A stretch of DNA of 64,000 nt from Leptospira sanjuanensis (GCF_022267325.1 NZ_JAIZBG010000001.1:1616001-1680000), one strand, 5' to 3'; shown: positions 1 to 10,954, counted from the first letter of the stretch. Notes: a model not told the origin generated them from the sequence alone. Numbers and translations are program-made.

Positions 1-513
1 TGTGCAAGCAGAATGGATCGTAAAGAAAATCGGTAAGCTTTATACAATCGAGTCAAAAGCTAAGGTAGAAAGTTTAAGTTCTGAAGAACATCTGAAACTC
101 AGGCAATCCGAATCTAAGCCTATCGTTGATGAGATTCGTTCTTGGATGAACAAACGGATCGTCGAAGTTGCTCCCAAATCTTCTATGGGAAAAGCGCTCT
201 CTTATCTTTCTGGCCAGTGGGAAAAACTGCTTCTCTTTTTGGATCATCCGGAATTGCAATTAGATACGAATCTCGTTGAGAACGACATTCGTCCTTTTGT
301 GATCGGTAGAAAAAACTGGCTCTTCTCCGGTTGTCCACAAGGGGCAACTGCGAGCGCGGGATTCTATTCGTTAATTCAAAATGCAAAGATCTCAGGTATC
401 GATCCTTACGCTTATTTACGAGATCTTTTTAAGTCTTGGGAAACGATACCGAGAAGTCTTTCTTGCGAGGATCTGCCAAAAAACGGTGGGCTTGTGGTTC
501 GTTAGGCGGTTAC
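1..513 (+). mobile_element. IS66-family element, right end only
   Basis: The window opens inside an IS66-type element. It holds the C-terminal part of its transposase and what looks like the right terminal inverted repeat, GGCGGTTAC at 505-513 (complement GTAACCGCC), which resembles the GTAA-type ends of IS66 elements. The sequence beyond 513 switches to an unrelated IS5-type transposase on the other strand, so 513/514 is taken as the element boundary. IS66 elements usually duplicate 8 bp of target, which would be 514-521 here; the other copy lies outside the window. Confidence 0.75.
2..505 (+). CDS. IS66 family transposase (TnpC), C-terminal part
   Basis: This is the last ~167 residues of an IS66 transposase; full-length TnpC proteins are about 500 residues, so the start lies left of the window. 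Recognisable family features are the segment around LDHPELQLDTNLVENDIRP, which carries the conserved acidic residue of the DDE catalytic domain, then GRKNWLFSGCPQGA and the terminal YSLIQNAKISGIDPYAYLRDL block. It catalyses cut-and-paste transposition with its TnpA/TnpB partners, which are not in view. The stop codon runs into the presumed terminal repeat of the element. No frameshift is visible in the part seen. Confidence 0.88.
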   Translation: MQAEWIVKKIGKLYTIESKAKVESLSSEEHLKLRQSESKPIVDEIRSWMNKRIVEVAPKSSMGKALSYLSGQWEKLLLFLDHPELQLDTNLVENDIRPFVIGRKNWLFSGCPQGATASAGFYSLIQNAKISGIDPYAYLRDLFKSWETIPRSLSCEDLPKNGGLVVR

Positions 514-736
514 CTTGAAATCTTCGATGAAGAGTCGATTTGCTGCCGAACATCGGAGGCATATATCGCCAAGGAACTCCTGTTTTAACTCGATAAAATA
601 TTGCGGCAAGCACCGTCCTATCATCTAAGCGAGGTCGTCCGCCATTAGAAATGATTCTTCTATCCTTAGGAAGTAACTGCTTTAATTTGAGCCAGATCGG
701 CTCCGGAATATCTAAATGTCCTAATTGCGATTTCAT
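514..736 (-). pseudogene. IS5 family transposase fragment (DUF4096 N-terminal domain)
   Basis: The reading frame starts with ATG at 736 (minus) and gives a typical IS5-type N-terminal domain: IPEPIWLKLKQLLP, then GGRPRLDDRTVLAAIFYRVK, GVPWRYMPP and STLHRRFQ. Homology stops at FQ, where the next codons are the inverted end of the IS66 element; the frame then runs on meaninglessly to about 416. Intact proteins of this group carry a downstream DDE domain that is absent here, so the gene is dead, most simply through IS66 insertion. Confidence 0.8.
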
Positions 737-785
737 TCTCTATATATTACATTTAGAGATTTATGTACAAGAAAGTTTTGGGACA
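514..785 (-). mobile_element. IS5-type element remnant, interrupted by IS66
   Basis: This remnant of an IS5-like element reads on the minus strand. It keeps the outer end, with candidate terminal repeat TGTCCCAAAAC (complement of 775-785), and the first ~74 codons of its transposase. The rest is missing because the IS66 terminus begins at 513. The same 11-bp end sequence recurs in inverted orientation at 23487-23553, and a 10-bp variant sits at 9193-9202, which suggests related termini elsewhere in this window. Confidence 0.65.
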
Positions 786-927
786 AGCTCTTATCTAATG
801 TGCTCAGGAGAAAGCTTGGATTAGGGTGATCAAATAGAAGGCATCTGATTAGATGATTGCGTTTAAAAACAGATTTAATTTTAATAATTAAAAGAATATC
901 ATATATTTATTAGATGTATAAATAATA

Positions 928-1794
928 ATGTCGCCAATCTCCTCGCCTCAATTCTCTATCGTAGTTCCGTGTTATAACTATGGTCAGTTTATTGAGGAAA
1001 CCATTGATTCAATTAGAAAGCAAACTTATACAGATTGGGAAATCATTATTGTCGACGATGGATCGGATGATGAGTATACTTTGCATACATTAAGAAAGCT
1101 TTCCGAAGAACAAGAAAATTTAACTTTACTTCGTCTTCCTATTAATTCAGGTCCTTCGAAAGCGCGGAATTTTGGGATTGAAAATGCAAAAGGGAAATAT
1201 ATTCTTCCGTTGGATTCAGATGATAAAATAAATCCTTCATATTTATTCGAAGCAATTTCTGTATTTAATAAGAACCCCAGGATAGGAATTGTTTATTGCG
1301 AAGCCGAATTTTTTGGTAACTTAAGGGGAAGATGGAATTTGCCAGAATATCGATTCCCTGATATACTGTTAGAAAATTGTATATTTGTATCTGCTATTTT
1401 TAAAAAGTCGGATTGGAAGCAGGTCGGCGGGTTTAGCTCGAACACTATGAAAAATGAATGGGAGGATTTTGACTTTTGGTTAAAGTTAATAGAAAGAGGA
1501 GTGCAGGTTTATAAAATTCCCAAGGTTTTATTTTGTTATCGTGTCGGGCACACTTCCAGATCTAGTCGTTCAATACAAAGTTTTTTGCCGCTTTATATGC
1601 AACTCTTTGAAAATCATAAAAACCTTTATGTCAATAATATAGAACTTTTATTTCGAAGGCATTTGGAAGCTAAGGAACTCGAAGAGACTTTTCTTGTTTT
1701 TACTAAGATTCCTTTACTTTTCGCAATCATAAAAGCATTGTCTCGGTTTTTGAAGGCTGTATCAGTTTTTAAGCGAAGACTTTTTAACTTTTAA
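928..1794 (+). CDS. Glycosyltransferase family 2
   Basis: A 288-residue GT-A fold glycosyltransferase that would add a sugar from a nucleotide-sugar donor during surface polysaccharide assembly. The N-terminus has the family core FSIVVPCYNYGQFIEETIDS, the acidic EIIIVDDGSDD strand and the DXD-like metal site LPLDSDDKINPSY near residue 100. Further on, GGFSSNTMKNEWEDFDFWLKL corresponds to the acceptor-side ED region. The C-terminal ~30 residues are hydrophobic and basic and may touch the membrane. The gene and its downstream neighbour are clearly more AT-rich than the following rml genes, pointing to a different origin. No strong ribosome site is seen before the ATG. Donor and acceptor cannot be told from sequence. 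Confidence 0.85.
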   Translation: MSPISSPQFSIVVPCYNYGQFIEETIDSIRKQTYTDWEIIIVDDGSDDEYTLHTLRKLSEEQENLTLLRLPINSGPSKARNFGIENAKGKYILPLDSDDKINPSYLFEAISVFNKNPRIGIVYCEAEFFGNLRGRWNLPEYRFPDILLENCIFVSAIFKKSDWKQVGGFSSNTMKNEWEDFDFWLKLIERGVQVYKIPKVLFCYRVGHTSRSSRSIQSFLPLYMQLFENHKNLYVNNIELLFRRHLEAKELEETFLVFTKIPLLFAIIKALSRFLKAVSVFKRRLFNF

Positions 1795-1814
1795 TATTTG
1801 TATCCGACGATAGC

Positions 1815-2741
1815 ATGTTCAATTTCTTAAACTTGAAAAAGAAAATCAAAACCACGCTCGTTGGAGATGCTGTGAATTGGGAATTTAGAACGGAGGTGAA
1901 TTTCACTTACGAAGAGATTTCGAGAATTTCGGGCCCAAAACTTTGTTTAATGGCTCACTATAATTCCGAATGTAGGATTCATGATTATGTAATATTTTAT
2001 ATTAAGTCTCTCAAGGAATTAGGATTTGAGATCATTCTTTGCTCTACATCAATGATTTCAAATCAATCGAAAGAAAAAATCTCTACTCTTGTTTCGGGTA
2101 TCCTAATCCAAGAAAACTATGGTTGGGATTTTGGTCTTTGGAAATCTGCTTTAATGAGACTTAAAAATGAAATCTTAGATCGATTAAATATCAAATCCCT
2201 TATCCTAACGAACGATAGTGTTTATGGACCTATTCGAAGTTTAGATGAAATTTTCAGAGATATGGAGAACGAAAACGTTGATCTTTGGGGAATGAGTGAG
2301 AGCTTGGAAATTCAAAAGCATATCCAAAGTTATTTTTTAAATTTTGGTGAAAGAATCATTCAATCTGATTTTTTTTGGAATTTTTGGACTAATATGAAAT
2401 ATTTTTCTGATAAAAGGTTGGTTATCTCAAACTATGAGTTGAAAATCGAAAGATTATTTTTTGAGCGAGGATTTCGTTGTAAGGCATTTTTTTCAGAGGA
2501 AAAGTTAAGAAGAGCCGTTGATTCGAATCATAAATATCGAAATAAAAAGATCGAAGAAATTAATCCAACATTGGCCCTTGGGGAAGAGATACTTTATAAT
2601 TATAATTTTCCTTTTATTAAAGGAGAGCTATTGAGGAAGAAAATGCTTTCCAAAAAAGCAGTGATTAATTTAGAAAATTATATTTCAAATCTTAGTTATC
2701 CAACTTCATTAATTCGAGAGCATCTGAATTCAAAACGATAA
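1815..2741 (+). CDS. RgpF-like rhamnan synthesis F family protein
   Basis: A 308-residue member of the rhamnan-synthesis-protein-F family (Pfam RgpF), found with rhamnose-containing polysaccharide clusters. Diagnostic motifs are MAHYNSECRIHDYVIFYIKS near residue 47, ENYGWDFGLWKSAL around 106, LTNDSVYGPIRSLDEIF around 135 and WGMSESLEIQKHIQSYFL around 163. The family is treated as glycosyltransferase-like, but its exact reaction is not established from this sequence. It lies 20 bp after the GT2 gene and shares its AT-rich composition, so the two probably moved together. Its position just before the dTDP-rhamnose genes fits a role in rhamnose polymer synthesis (inference). Confidence 0.82.
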   Translation: MFNFLNLKKKIKTTLVGDAVNWEFRTEVNFTYEEISRISGPKLCLMAHYNSECRIHDYVIFYIKSLKELGFEIILCSTSMISNQSKEKISTLVSGILIQENYGWDFGLWKSALMRLKNEILDRLNIKSLILTNDSVYGPIRSLDEIFRDMENENVDLWGMSESLEIQKHIQSYFLNFGERIIQSDFFWNFWTNMKYFSDKRLVISNYELKIERLFFERGFRCKAFFSEEKLRRAVDSNHKYRNKKIEEINPTLALGEEILYNYNFPFIKGELLRKKMLSKKAVINLENYISNLSYPTSLIREHLNSKR

Positions 2742-2878
2742 AATATGTATTTAAATTGTTCCGTTTAATGAGCATAAATATTCTTGGAAAGCTTGCTAAT
2801 ATCGAAACCTTTATTTTATTAGTATTTCTATCTAAATGTCTGATGGATAAAAGTTCGATTTTTGAATTGATTTAAGTT

Positions 2879-4359
<1,481 letters not shown>

Positions 4360-4363
<4 letters not shown>

Positions 4364-5409
4364 AGAAAATTTTAGTAACCGGAGGGGCCGGATTTATCGG
4401 TTCCAATTTCGTTCATCTTCTTTTGGAAGATACTCGCGAATATCAAGTGATCGTTTTAGATAAGCTGACTTATGCGGGAAATTTGAAAAGTCTGGATCGC
4501 TGGAAAAACGATTCCCGATTTATTTTTGTCAAAGCTGATATCGCCGATAAGGATCAAGTTGCGGACGTTTTTCAAAAACACGAGTTTGACTTTATCGCAC
4601 ATTTTGCGGCGGAAAGTCACGTCGACCGATCGATTACGGGACCGGAAGAATTCGTTCGGACGAACGTTCTCGGGACGTTTTATCTTTTGGATGCCGCGCG
4701 TTTGCAATGGAAGAATTCTTTTGACGGAAAAAAATTCCTTCACGTTTCGACGGACGAGGTGTTTGGAACGTTAGGCGATACCGGATTCTTTACGGAAGAA
4801 ACTCCGTATGCTCCGAATTCTCCGTATTCGGCGTCCAAGGCAGGTTCGGATCATCTGGTGCGTTCCTACTTTCATACCTATCATATGCCGGTCGTAACGA
4901 CCAACTGTTCCAATAACTACGGCCCGTATCATTTTCCTGAAAAGCTGATTCCGTTGATGATCCTGAATTGTCTTCACGGAAAACCTCTTCCCGTTTACGG
5001 AGACGGAAAGAATATTCGAGATTGGTTATATGTTAAGGATCACTGCGAGGCGATCCGCGTCGCTCTATTTCAAGGAAAGCCGGGCGAAACATACAACATA
5101 GGCACTCGAAACGAAAAAAGAAACATCGATATCGTAAATTCGATCTGTTCGATTATGGACGAACTTCATCCGGCCGGAGCGCCGCATTCCAAGTTGATCC
5201 AATACGTCAAGGACAGACCGGGACACGACTTCCGCTATGCGATCGATCCTTCTAAGATTGAAAAAGAACTCGGATGGAAGCCTAAATTCAGTTTCGAATC
5301 CGCTCTTCGGGAAACGATTCAGTGGTATTTGGAAAACGAATCTTGGTGGAAGGAAATCCTTTCCGGTCAATACAAAGAATATTATGAAAGTCAGTATGAG
5401 AAACGTTAG
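4360..5409 (+). CDS. rfbB: dTDP-glucose 4,6-dehydratase
   Basis: A 349-residue extended SDR enzyme carrying out step two, dehydration of dTDP-glucose to the 4-keto-6-deoxy sugar with bound NAD+. The Rossmann motif [12 protein letters not shown] is at the N-terminus. [28 protein letters not shown] and the YSASKAGSD catalytic YxxxK motif follow, then [19 protein letters not shown] and the sugar-binding end. Length and order of motifs match RmlB closely. The ATG overlaps the rfbD stop, and rfbA begins at the next base after its stop. Confidence 0.96.
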
Positions 5410-6294
5410 ATGAAATCAAGAAAAGGAATTATTCTCGCGGGAGGTTCGGGCACCAGGCTTTATCCGGTGACCCATGTGATCTCCAAACAACTTCTTCCGG
5501 TTTACGATAAACCGATGATCTATTATCCGCTAACTACGCTTATGTTAGCGGGGATACAAGATATTCTCATCATCTCGACGCCGCAAGCGACTCCGATGTA
5601 TAAGGAGCTTTTGGGAGACGGAAAACAATGGGGGATCAATATCGAATATGCGGTTCAGCCGGATCCGGGAGGGCTTGCGCAAGCCTATTTGATCGGCGAG
5701 AAGTTCGTAAACGGACATCCTTCCGTCTTGATTTTAGGCGATAATATTTATTTCGGTCACGATCTTTCCGCGCTTTTATCGGGTGCTTACGAAAGAACCT
5801 CCGGTTCGACCGTTTTTGCGTATCCGGTTCATGATCCGGAACGATACGGGGTTGTGGAATTCGATTCGAATCGACGAGCGATTTCGATCGAAGAAAAACC
5901 CGTTAATCCGAAATCGAATTATGCCGTTACAGGACTTTATTTTTATGACGAAGACGTAGTGAACATCGCTAAATCCATCAAACCTTCTCCAAGGGGAGAA
6001 TTGGAAATCACCGATGTGAATAAGGTTTATCTGGAACGAGGCACTTTGAACGTGCAGGTGATGGGACGCGGGTATGCCTGGCTTGATACCGGAACGCACG
6101 AATCCCTTTTGGAAGCTTCGGTATTTATCGAAACGATCGAAAAAAGACAAGGTCTGAAGGTGGCTTGTCCCGAAGAGATTGCGTTTCGAAAAGGTTTTAT
6201 CAACGCGGCCGACCTTGAAAAATTGATCGAACCTTTGAAAAAGAACGGATACGGGCAATACCTCTCCAAGGTTCTTCACGAAAAGATCTACTGA
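5410..6294 (+). CDS. rfbA: Glucose-1-phosphate thymidylyltransferase
   Basis: A 294-residue nucleotidyltransferase making dTDP-glucose from dTTP and glucose-1-phosphate, the entry step of the rhamnose pathway and normally its feedback-controlled enzyme. The pyrophosphorylase signature [16 protein letters not shown] opens the protein. [17 protein letters not shown] supplies the catalytic Lys region, [13 protein letters not shown] the metal-binding Asp, and [16 protein letters not shown] the sugar-binding end. Length is typical for RmlA. It is the last of the four rml genes, and a GT2 gene follows after 39 bp. Confidence 0.96.
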   Translation: MKSRKGIILAGGSGTRLYPVTHVISKQLLPVYDKPMIYYPLTTLMLAGIQDILIISTPQATPMYKELLGDGKQWGINIEYAVQPDPGGLAQAYLIGEKFVNGHPSVLILGDNIYFGHDLSALLSGAYERTSGSTVFAYPVHDPERYGVVEFDSNRRAISIEEKPVNPKSNYAVTGLYFYDEDVVNIAKSIKPSPRGELEITDVNKVYLERGTLNVQVMGRGYAWLDTGTHESLLEASVFIETIEKRQGLKVACPEEIAFRKGFINAADLEKLIEPLKKNGYGQYLSKVLHEKIY

Positions 6295-6333
6295 AGATCG
6301 AATTGCCCCGCCATCGATTTTCGTGATTGTTGA

Positions 6334-7302
6334 ATGCAAAATTATAATATTATAACAATCACATACAATTCCGAAAAATACATCTCAGCGCTGGATGATT
6401 CCATGCAGTTGCCGTCCGGTTGGAATTGGCTCATTTGGGATAACGATTCCAGGGACGGAACAAGGGATTTACTTGAGAAACTTCCGAAAAAGAAACGGAG
6501 AATCGTTCATTTCAGCGAGCGAAACCTCGGGTTTGCCGGAGGAAATAACGCCGCGGTCAAGGTCGCTTCCGAAGCCGATTGGATTCTTTTGATCAATCCC
6601 GATTCTCGTCTTGCTCCGAACTTCTTTGAGGAATGCGAGAAAACCCTATCTTCCCGAGGAAAAGAATATTCCGTGATTTCATTTTTGATGCTCAAAGAGG
6701 ACCAAAGAGAAGTCGTCGACGGTGCGGGGGATATCTACCACGTTTCCGGCGCTGCATGGAGAAGGGGTTATAAACAAAAACTCGCGCAGGAATATCTCCA
6801 AGAAGCGGAGATATTTTCCGCGTGCGGCGGTGCGATGGCGATTCGTTCCGAACTTTTCGAACGGCTCGGAGGATTCGATGAAGATTTTTTTTGCTACATG
6901 GAAGACGTGGATCTAAGCTTTCGCGCGCGACTTCTCGGTGAGAAGGTTTTATTTACTCCGAATGTTCGAGTCTTTCATCACGGTTTCGGTTCGACCGAAG
7001 AAAGAAGTTCTTTTTCCCTTTATTACGGTTTGCGAAACGCATTGGTCGTTTATTGGAAGAACATGCCTTTGTTGTACGGTTTGCGATTTTTGTTTCATCA
7101 TCTTCTTTTCTTTTCGATCAGCATACTCTTTCATTCCATTCTTACGAGTCCTAAAATCTTAGCGGTCCCCTTTGCGTTTTTGAAAATGTTGCCGGCGTTG
7201 ATTCGTAAGCGGAGAATCGTTCGTAAAACGCAGAATGTCCGATTTGATTCGCTCATGAATCTGATGAATCGGGAATTGCTTTCTCCGTTTCGTAAAAAAT
7301 AA
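6334..7302 (+). CDS. Glycosyltransferase family 2 (WbbL-like)
   Basis: A 322-residue GT2 glycosyltransferase resembling WbbL-type rhamnosyltransferases. The core motifs are NIITITYNSEKY, LIWDNDSRDGTRDLL, the glycine-rich ERNLGFAGGNNAA and the metal site LINPDSRLAP; the acceptor-side motif is GGFDEDFFCYMEDVDLSFR. Hydrophobic stretches near residues 245-275 suggest membrane association. Directly following the dTDP-rhamnose genes, it plausibly transfers rhamnose to an O-antigen intermediate; the donor is inferred from context only. Confidence 0.86.
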   Translation: MQNYNIITITYNSEKYISALDDSMQLPSGWNWLIWDNDSRDGTRDLLEKLPKKKRRIVHFSERNLGFAGGNNAAVKVASEADWILLINPDSRLAPNFFEECEKTLSSRGKEYSVISFLMLKEDQREVVDGAGDIYHVSGAAWRRGYKQKLAQEYLQEAEIFSACGGAMAIRSELFERLGGFDEDFFCYMEDVDLSFRARLLGEKVLFTPNVRVFHHGFGSTEERSSFSLYYGLRNALVVYWKNMPLLYGLRFLFHHLLFFSISILFHSILTSPKILAVPFAFLKMLPALIRKRRIVRKTQNVRFDSLMNLMNRELLSPFRKK

Positions 7303-7307
7303 AATCG

Positions 7308-8228
7308 ATGATAGAACGTTTTTCTCCGTTAGCCGTAATCGTTACTTACAATCCCGAATTTTCGAAAACCTTCCGAAACGTCCTGAATTTAAACGAGAAT
7401 AAAGTTCCCGTTCTAATCGTAGACAATCATTCCCGGAATACGGAAGAGATCCGCTCTCAAATCAAAAAACCAAATCTGTTTTTGGAGAATCCTAAAAATC
7501 TCGGATTGGGATTTGCCCTCAATAAAGGAATCGAATATGCGAAGAAGAACGGCTATTCTCACGTTTGGCTGTTCGATCAGGATAGTTTATTGGAATCCGA
7601 GGCGATTCGATTTTTTTTGGAGAAGGTGAAGTCGTTCGAGCAAGACGCACCGCTCGCCAAAAAGAAAGTCGCTTCGTTCGGTCCGAATATTTTCGATTCC
7701 GTTAAAAATCGAAACATATATGGATTGAAGAAAATTTCGGATGCTTTCTTAGACGCTTCCTTTTTGATTACGTCCGGCAGTTTTTATCCGTTACATGTCT
7801 TCGAGGAAGTCGGACCGATCCAGGAGGATTTTTTTATCGACTATCTCGATTACGAATGGTGTTTTCGTGCGAACTATAAGGGTTATGTTCATAAGATCAT
7901 CGCCGCCTCGAAGATGAATCATTCGATCGGAAATCGTTCCAAAAACATATTCGGAATTTTTAAAATAGCGATCCATTCTCCCTTTCGTTGGTATTTCTTG
8001 TTTCGAAACGGAATTTGGATGTGCAAACTTCCGCATGTACCCTTTCGATTTAAATCGGATATATTGATAAAGTCTTTTCTTCGACTTCTTCTCCTTCCTT
8101 TTTTCGGCGGTTCGATTATTAAAACCTTTCGTCATATTCTTCACGGAATCCGAGACGGGTTCGCAGGCGGACAATCTTCGTTTTATAGGAATTTGGTCGG
8201 TGCCGACTCGGATTCCGGCTCTCGTTGA
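7308..8228 (+). CDS. Glycosyltransferase family 2 (rhamnosyltransferase-like)
   Basis: A 306-residue GT2 enzyme starting 5 bp after the preceding glycosyltransferase. It has AVIVTYNPEF, VPVLIVDNHSRNTEEI, ENPKNLGLGFALNKGIEYA and the distinctive WLFDQDSLLESEAI, the FDQDS form often seen in rhamnosyltransferases of O-antigen clusters. FFIDYLDYEWCFRANYKGY is the acceptor-side ED-like segment. Basic and aromatic clusters near residues 215-250 suggest peripheral membrane binding. It is probably co-transcribed with the rml genes upstream. Rhamnose as substrate is an inference. Confidence 0.85.
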   Translation: MIERFSPLAVIVTYNPEFSKTFRNVLNLNENKVPVLIVDNHSRNTEEIRSQIKKPNLFLENPKNLGLGFALNKGIEYAKKNGYSHVWLFDQDSLLESEAIRFFLEKVKSFEQDAPLAKKKVASFGPNIFDSVKNRNIYGLKKISDAFLDASFLITSGSFYPLHVFEEVGPIQEDFFIDYLDYEWCFRANYKGYVHKIIAASKMNHSIGNRSKNIFGIFKIAIHSPFRWYFLFRNGIWMCKLPHVPFRFKSDILIKSFLRLLLLPFFGGSIIKTFRHILHGIRDGFAGGQSSFYRNLVGADSDSGSR

Positions 8229-8339
8229 AACGTTTCGATTTTATCCGGAAGAATCTCTTGAAACAAGATTTTTTCCAAGTGCAGACGTTCATCGACGGAT
8301 GTCTGCTTTTTCGAAAATAAATACAAATCAGGTGACAGT

Positions 8340-9188
8340 TTGAATTTCGGGGTTACAGTTTCGATCGTATTATATAAACCGAATCTTTCGATTTTAAGGG
8401 AATCTTTGGAATCGCTTTTAGCTTCCGTCGCGTATCAAATTTCTAAGAATGATTCGAAGACGCGATTTCAAATCGATGTCTTGGATAATTCGCCTTCGTT
8501 TTCGCAAGAGGTTCAGAGTTTTCTGAACGATTACGCCAAGGCGCGGGAGTTTAAGAAACAAGTCGCATTTCGATATATTCACCTGCCGGAAAATCCGGGT
8601 TATGGAGCCGCAAACAACCGTTCCCTATTGGAGTCGAAAACGAAATACCATCTTGTTCTCAACCCGGACATCAAAATGATTCCTCAGACGTTGGATATAT
8701 GCGCGCGTTATTTGGAAGAACATTCCTCGTGCGACGCTGTTGTTCCTTCCGTTTGGGATTGGGGCAGCGACGGTAAGGACGTCGCTACGATGCAGTTTTT
8801 AGTGAAATCGTATCCGACCGTTTTCGTTTTGTTTTTGCGGTCCTTTGCTCCAAAATTTTTGAAATCGTTTTTTCAAAAGTACTTGGACGCATACGATTTA
8901 AAAGAAAGGGATTGGCGCCGAGCACAGGAATCGGTTCCTCTCGTAAGCGGATGTTTTATCTTCGCGAAAACGGAATCGTTGCGGAAGATCGGCGGCTTTG
9001 ACGAAAGTTTCTTTTTGTATTTCGAGGATTTCGATTTATCGATGCGCTTAAAACGAAAAGACTACTTGCCTAAGGTGAAAATTTTTCACAAGGGCGGTAA
9101 TTCTTCCAAAAAAGGTTTTTTGCATATTCGACTTTTTGTAACTTCCGCGTTTCGTTTTTTTATGAAATTCGGTTGGAAATTGATTTAG
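8340..9188 (+). CDS. Glycosyltransferase family 2
   Basis: A 282-residue GT2 protein from a TTG start preceded by an AGGTGA ribosome site. Motifs: VSIVLYKPNLSILRESLESLL, the LDNSPSF acidic strand, LPENPGYGAANNRSLLES and the metal site LVLNPDIKMIPQTLD. GGFDESFFLYFEDFDLSMRLK ends the catalytic part. This is the last polysaccharide gene in the direction of transcription; a 111-bp gap separates it from the previous gene, so it might have its own transcript. Sugar specificity cannot be read. Confidence 0.84.
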   Translation: MNFGVTVSIVLYKPNLSILRESLESLLASVAYQISKNDSKTRFQIDVLDNSPSFSQEVQSFLNDYAKAREFKKQVAFRYIHLPENPGYGAANNRSLLESKTKYHLVLNPDIKMIPQTLDICARYLEEHSSCDAVVPSVWDWGSDGKDVATMQFLVKSYPTVFVLFLRSFAPKFLKSFFQKYLDAYDLKERDWRRAQESVPLVSGCFIFAKTESLRKIGGFDESFFLYFEDFDLSMRLKRKDYLPKVKIFHKGGNSSKKGFLHIRLFVTSAFRFFMKFGWKLI

Positions 9189-9392
9189 AATTTGTCCCAA
9201 ACTGAATGTGGTTTGATCCAAGTTTGGAAACGTTTCGTTCAGGAGAGCACGATTCCATTCTCGGCTTTAAGCCCGATATTTTTTCTGTGAATTCGTCTGT
9301 CGGAACGAGTAAACATAACTCCTTGTCGAAATGAAAACGGAATTTTTGCGGGAATTTTTTAAAACTTTCAACGAATATTTCAATTTCTGCAT

Positions 9393-10811
9393 ATGCTACT
9401 TTATCGGAAACTATGTTCGATGCGTAATTTAATCACGACGTTTGTTACTCTCGTTTTTATTGGAATCCTATTTTGGATTCAGGTTCGGTTTGCGATTCCT
9501 CTCGGAGTCGCGATTATGATCTGCCTATTTTGTTTGGCCGCCGCGTTTTGGGTTTTAGAACCGATTCCGGGTTATGCGACTTCGATTCTGATTCTTTTTC
9601 TTGAGATTGTGTTTTTTGCAAATCCAACCGGAATCGAAGCTTTGAAATTCCAGCACGGCAAAAATCCGACGGCATCGGTCTTTTTGTCTTCGATCGCGGA
9701 TTCTTCCATCATACTTTTTTTAGGCGGTTTTGTTTTGGCAAAGGCTTGTGTGAAAACTGGATTCGATCGTTTTCTTGCAAACCGGATCATCCGCAAGTTC
9801 GGGACCAAGAGTCATCAAGTTCTATTGGGTTTTATGTTTACCACCGGTTTTATCTCGATGTGGATGAGCAATACTGCGACGACTTCGATGATGATCGCTC
9901 TTTCGTTTCCCTTGTTTCAGATTCTCCCCGAAAAGGAACCGTTTCGAAAAGCGCTTCTTTTGGGAATTCCGTTCGCCGCGAATATCGGAGGAGTTGGGAC
10001 GCCGATCGGCTCTCCGCCGAATATCATCGCAATGAGCATTTTAAAACAACAAGGCATTTCGGTTTCGTTCGGGACGTGGATGCTCTTTGCGCTTCCTCTT
10101 GTCGTCGTTTTAATTTTGTTCGCGTGGTTTCTTCTTTTGAAATTGTTTCCTGAAAACGGTTCGTTGGATTTGATCGTTGAATTTCCCGAACCGGAAGGCG
10201 GAACCAAATCTTTCTCGTTTCGGACGACATCCGCGATTTTTTTGGGAACGGTCGCGCTTTGGTTTACGGAAAATCTTCACGGAATTCCCGCGGGGGTGAT
10301 CGCATTATTGCCTTTGATCCTCTTTCCTACGTTCGGAATTTTGAATGAGAAAGACATCAACTCTTTGGAGTGGTCCGTTCTGCTTTTGATTGCGGGTGGA
10401 ATCGCGATCGGAATCGGGCTTCAACAAAGCGGGATGAGTCTTTGGTTTTCGGAAATTCTGAAACCTATTACAAAACCGGAATATGCGGTAAGTGTGTTAT
10501 TTCTTCTTTGTATTTTAGCGCTTTTGCTCAGTACTTTTATGTCGAATACGGCCGCTACGAATCTTTTGGTTCCGTTTGCGTTTCCTTTATCTGCGATCAT
10601 TTTGCCCGGATCGGAAGCGTATCTTTTGGAGATTTGTCTGGGCATCGCCCTTTCCGCCTCGTTGGCGATGTCGCTTCCCGTAAGCACTCCGCCGAATGCG
10701 ATCGCGTATGCGGTGGGCGGTTTTGAAATCAAGGATATGATCAAAGCCGGTTTACCGGTCGGAATTTTCGGTTTGATTTTGACGTTGCTCGCCTATTTTA
10801 TGTTTTTATAA
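9393..10811 (+). CDS. DASS/SLC13-family sodium:anion symporter
   Basis: A 472-residue inner-membrane transporter with about a dozen hydrophobic segments. It belongs to the divalent anion:sodium symporter family (dicarboxylates or sulfate). Both family repeats are intact: first WMSNTATTSMM with GTPIGSPPNIIAM, second FMSNTAATNLL with LPVSTPPNAIAYA; the SNT and PPN motifs form the sodium and substrate sites. ATG at 9393 and ATG at 9420 (starting MRNLITTF) are both possible, neither with a strong ribosome site. It stands alone: polysaccharide genes end 204 bp upstream and a microsatellite follows. The substrate is not deducible. Confidence 0.86.
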   Translation: MLLYRKLCSMRNLITTFVTLVFIGILFWIQVRFAIPLGVAIMICLFCLAAAFWVLEPIPGYATSILILFLEIVFFANPTGIEALKFQHGKNPTASVFLSSIADSSIILFLGGFVLAKACVKTGFDRFLANRIIRKFGTKSHQVLLGFMFTTGFISMWMSNTATTSMMIALSFPLFQILPEKEPFRKALLLGIPFAANIGGVGTPIGSPPNIIAMSILKQQGISVSFGTWMLFALPLVVVLILFAWFLLLKLFPENGSLDLIVEFPEPEGGTKSFSFRTTSAIFLGTVALWFTENLHGIPAGVIALLPLILFPTFGILNEKDINSLEWSVLLLIAGGIAIGIGLQQSGMSLWFSEILKPITKPEYAVSVLFLLCILALLLSTFMSNTAATNLLVPFAFPLSAIILPGSEAYLLEICLGIALSASLAMSLPVSTPPNAIAYAVGGFEIKDMIKAGLPVGIFGLILTLLAYFMFL

Positions 10812-10866
10812 TACGATTGGAATTGTTCGGTTTTCCGTTTCTGATTGTCTTTTTTATTGATTTATT

Positions 10867-10954
10867 TTCCTTCCTTCCTTCCTTCCTTCCTTCCTTCCTT
10901 CCTTCCTTCCTTCCTTCCTTCCTTCCTTCCTTCCTTCCTTCCTTCCTTCCTTCC
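10867..10954. repeat. (TTCC)22 tetranucleotide microsatellite
   Basis: Twenty-two uninterrupted TTCC units are read directly between the transporter stop and the VapB start. The tract is pure polypyrimidine on one strand and polypurine on the other, and a mirror repeat, so it could form triplex DNA. It contains no stop codon in any frame, and on the minus strand it reads as repeated GGAAGG. Such tracts change length by slipped-strand mispairing. Confidence 0.98.
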
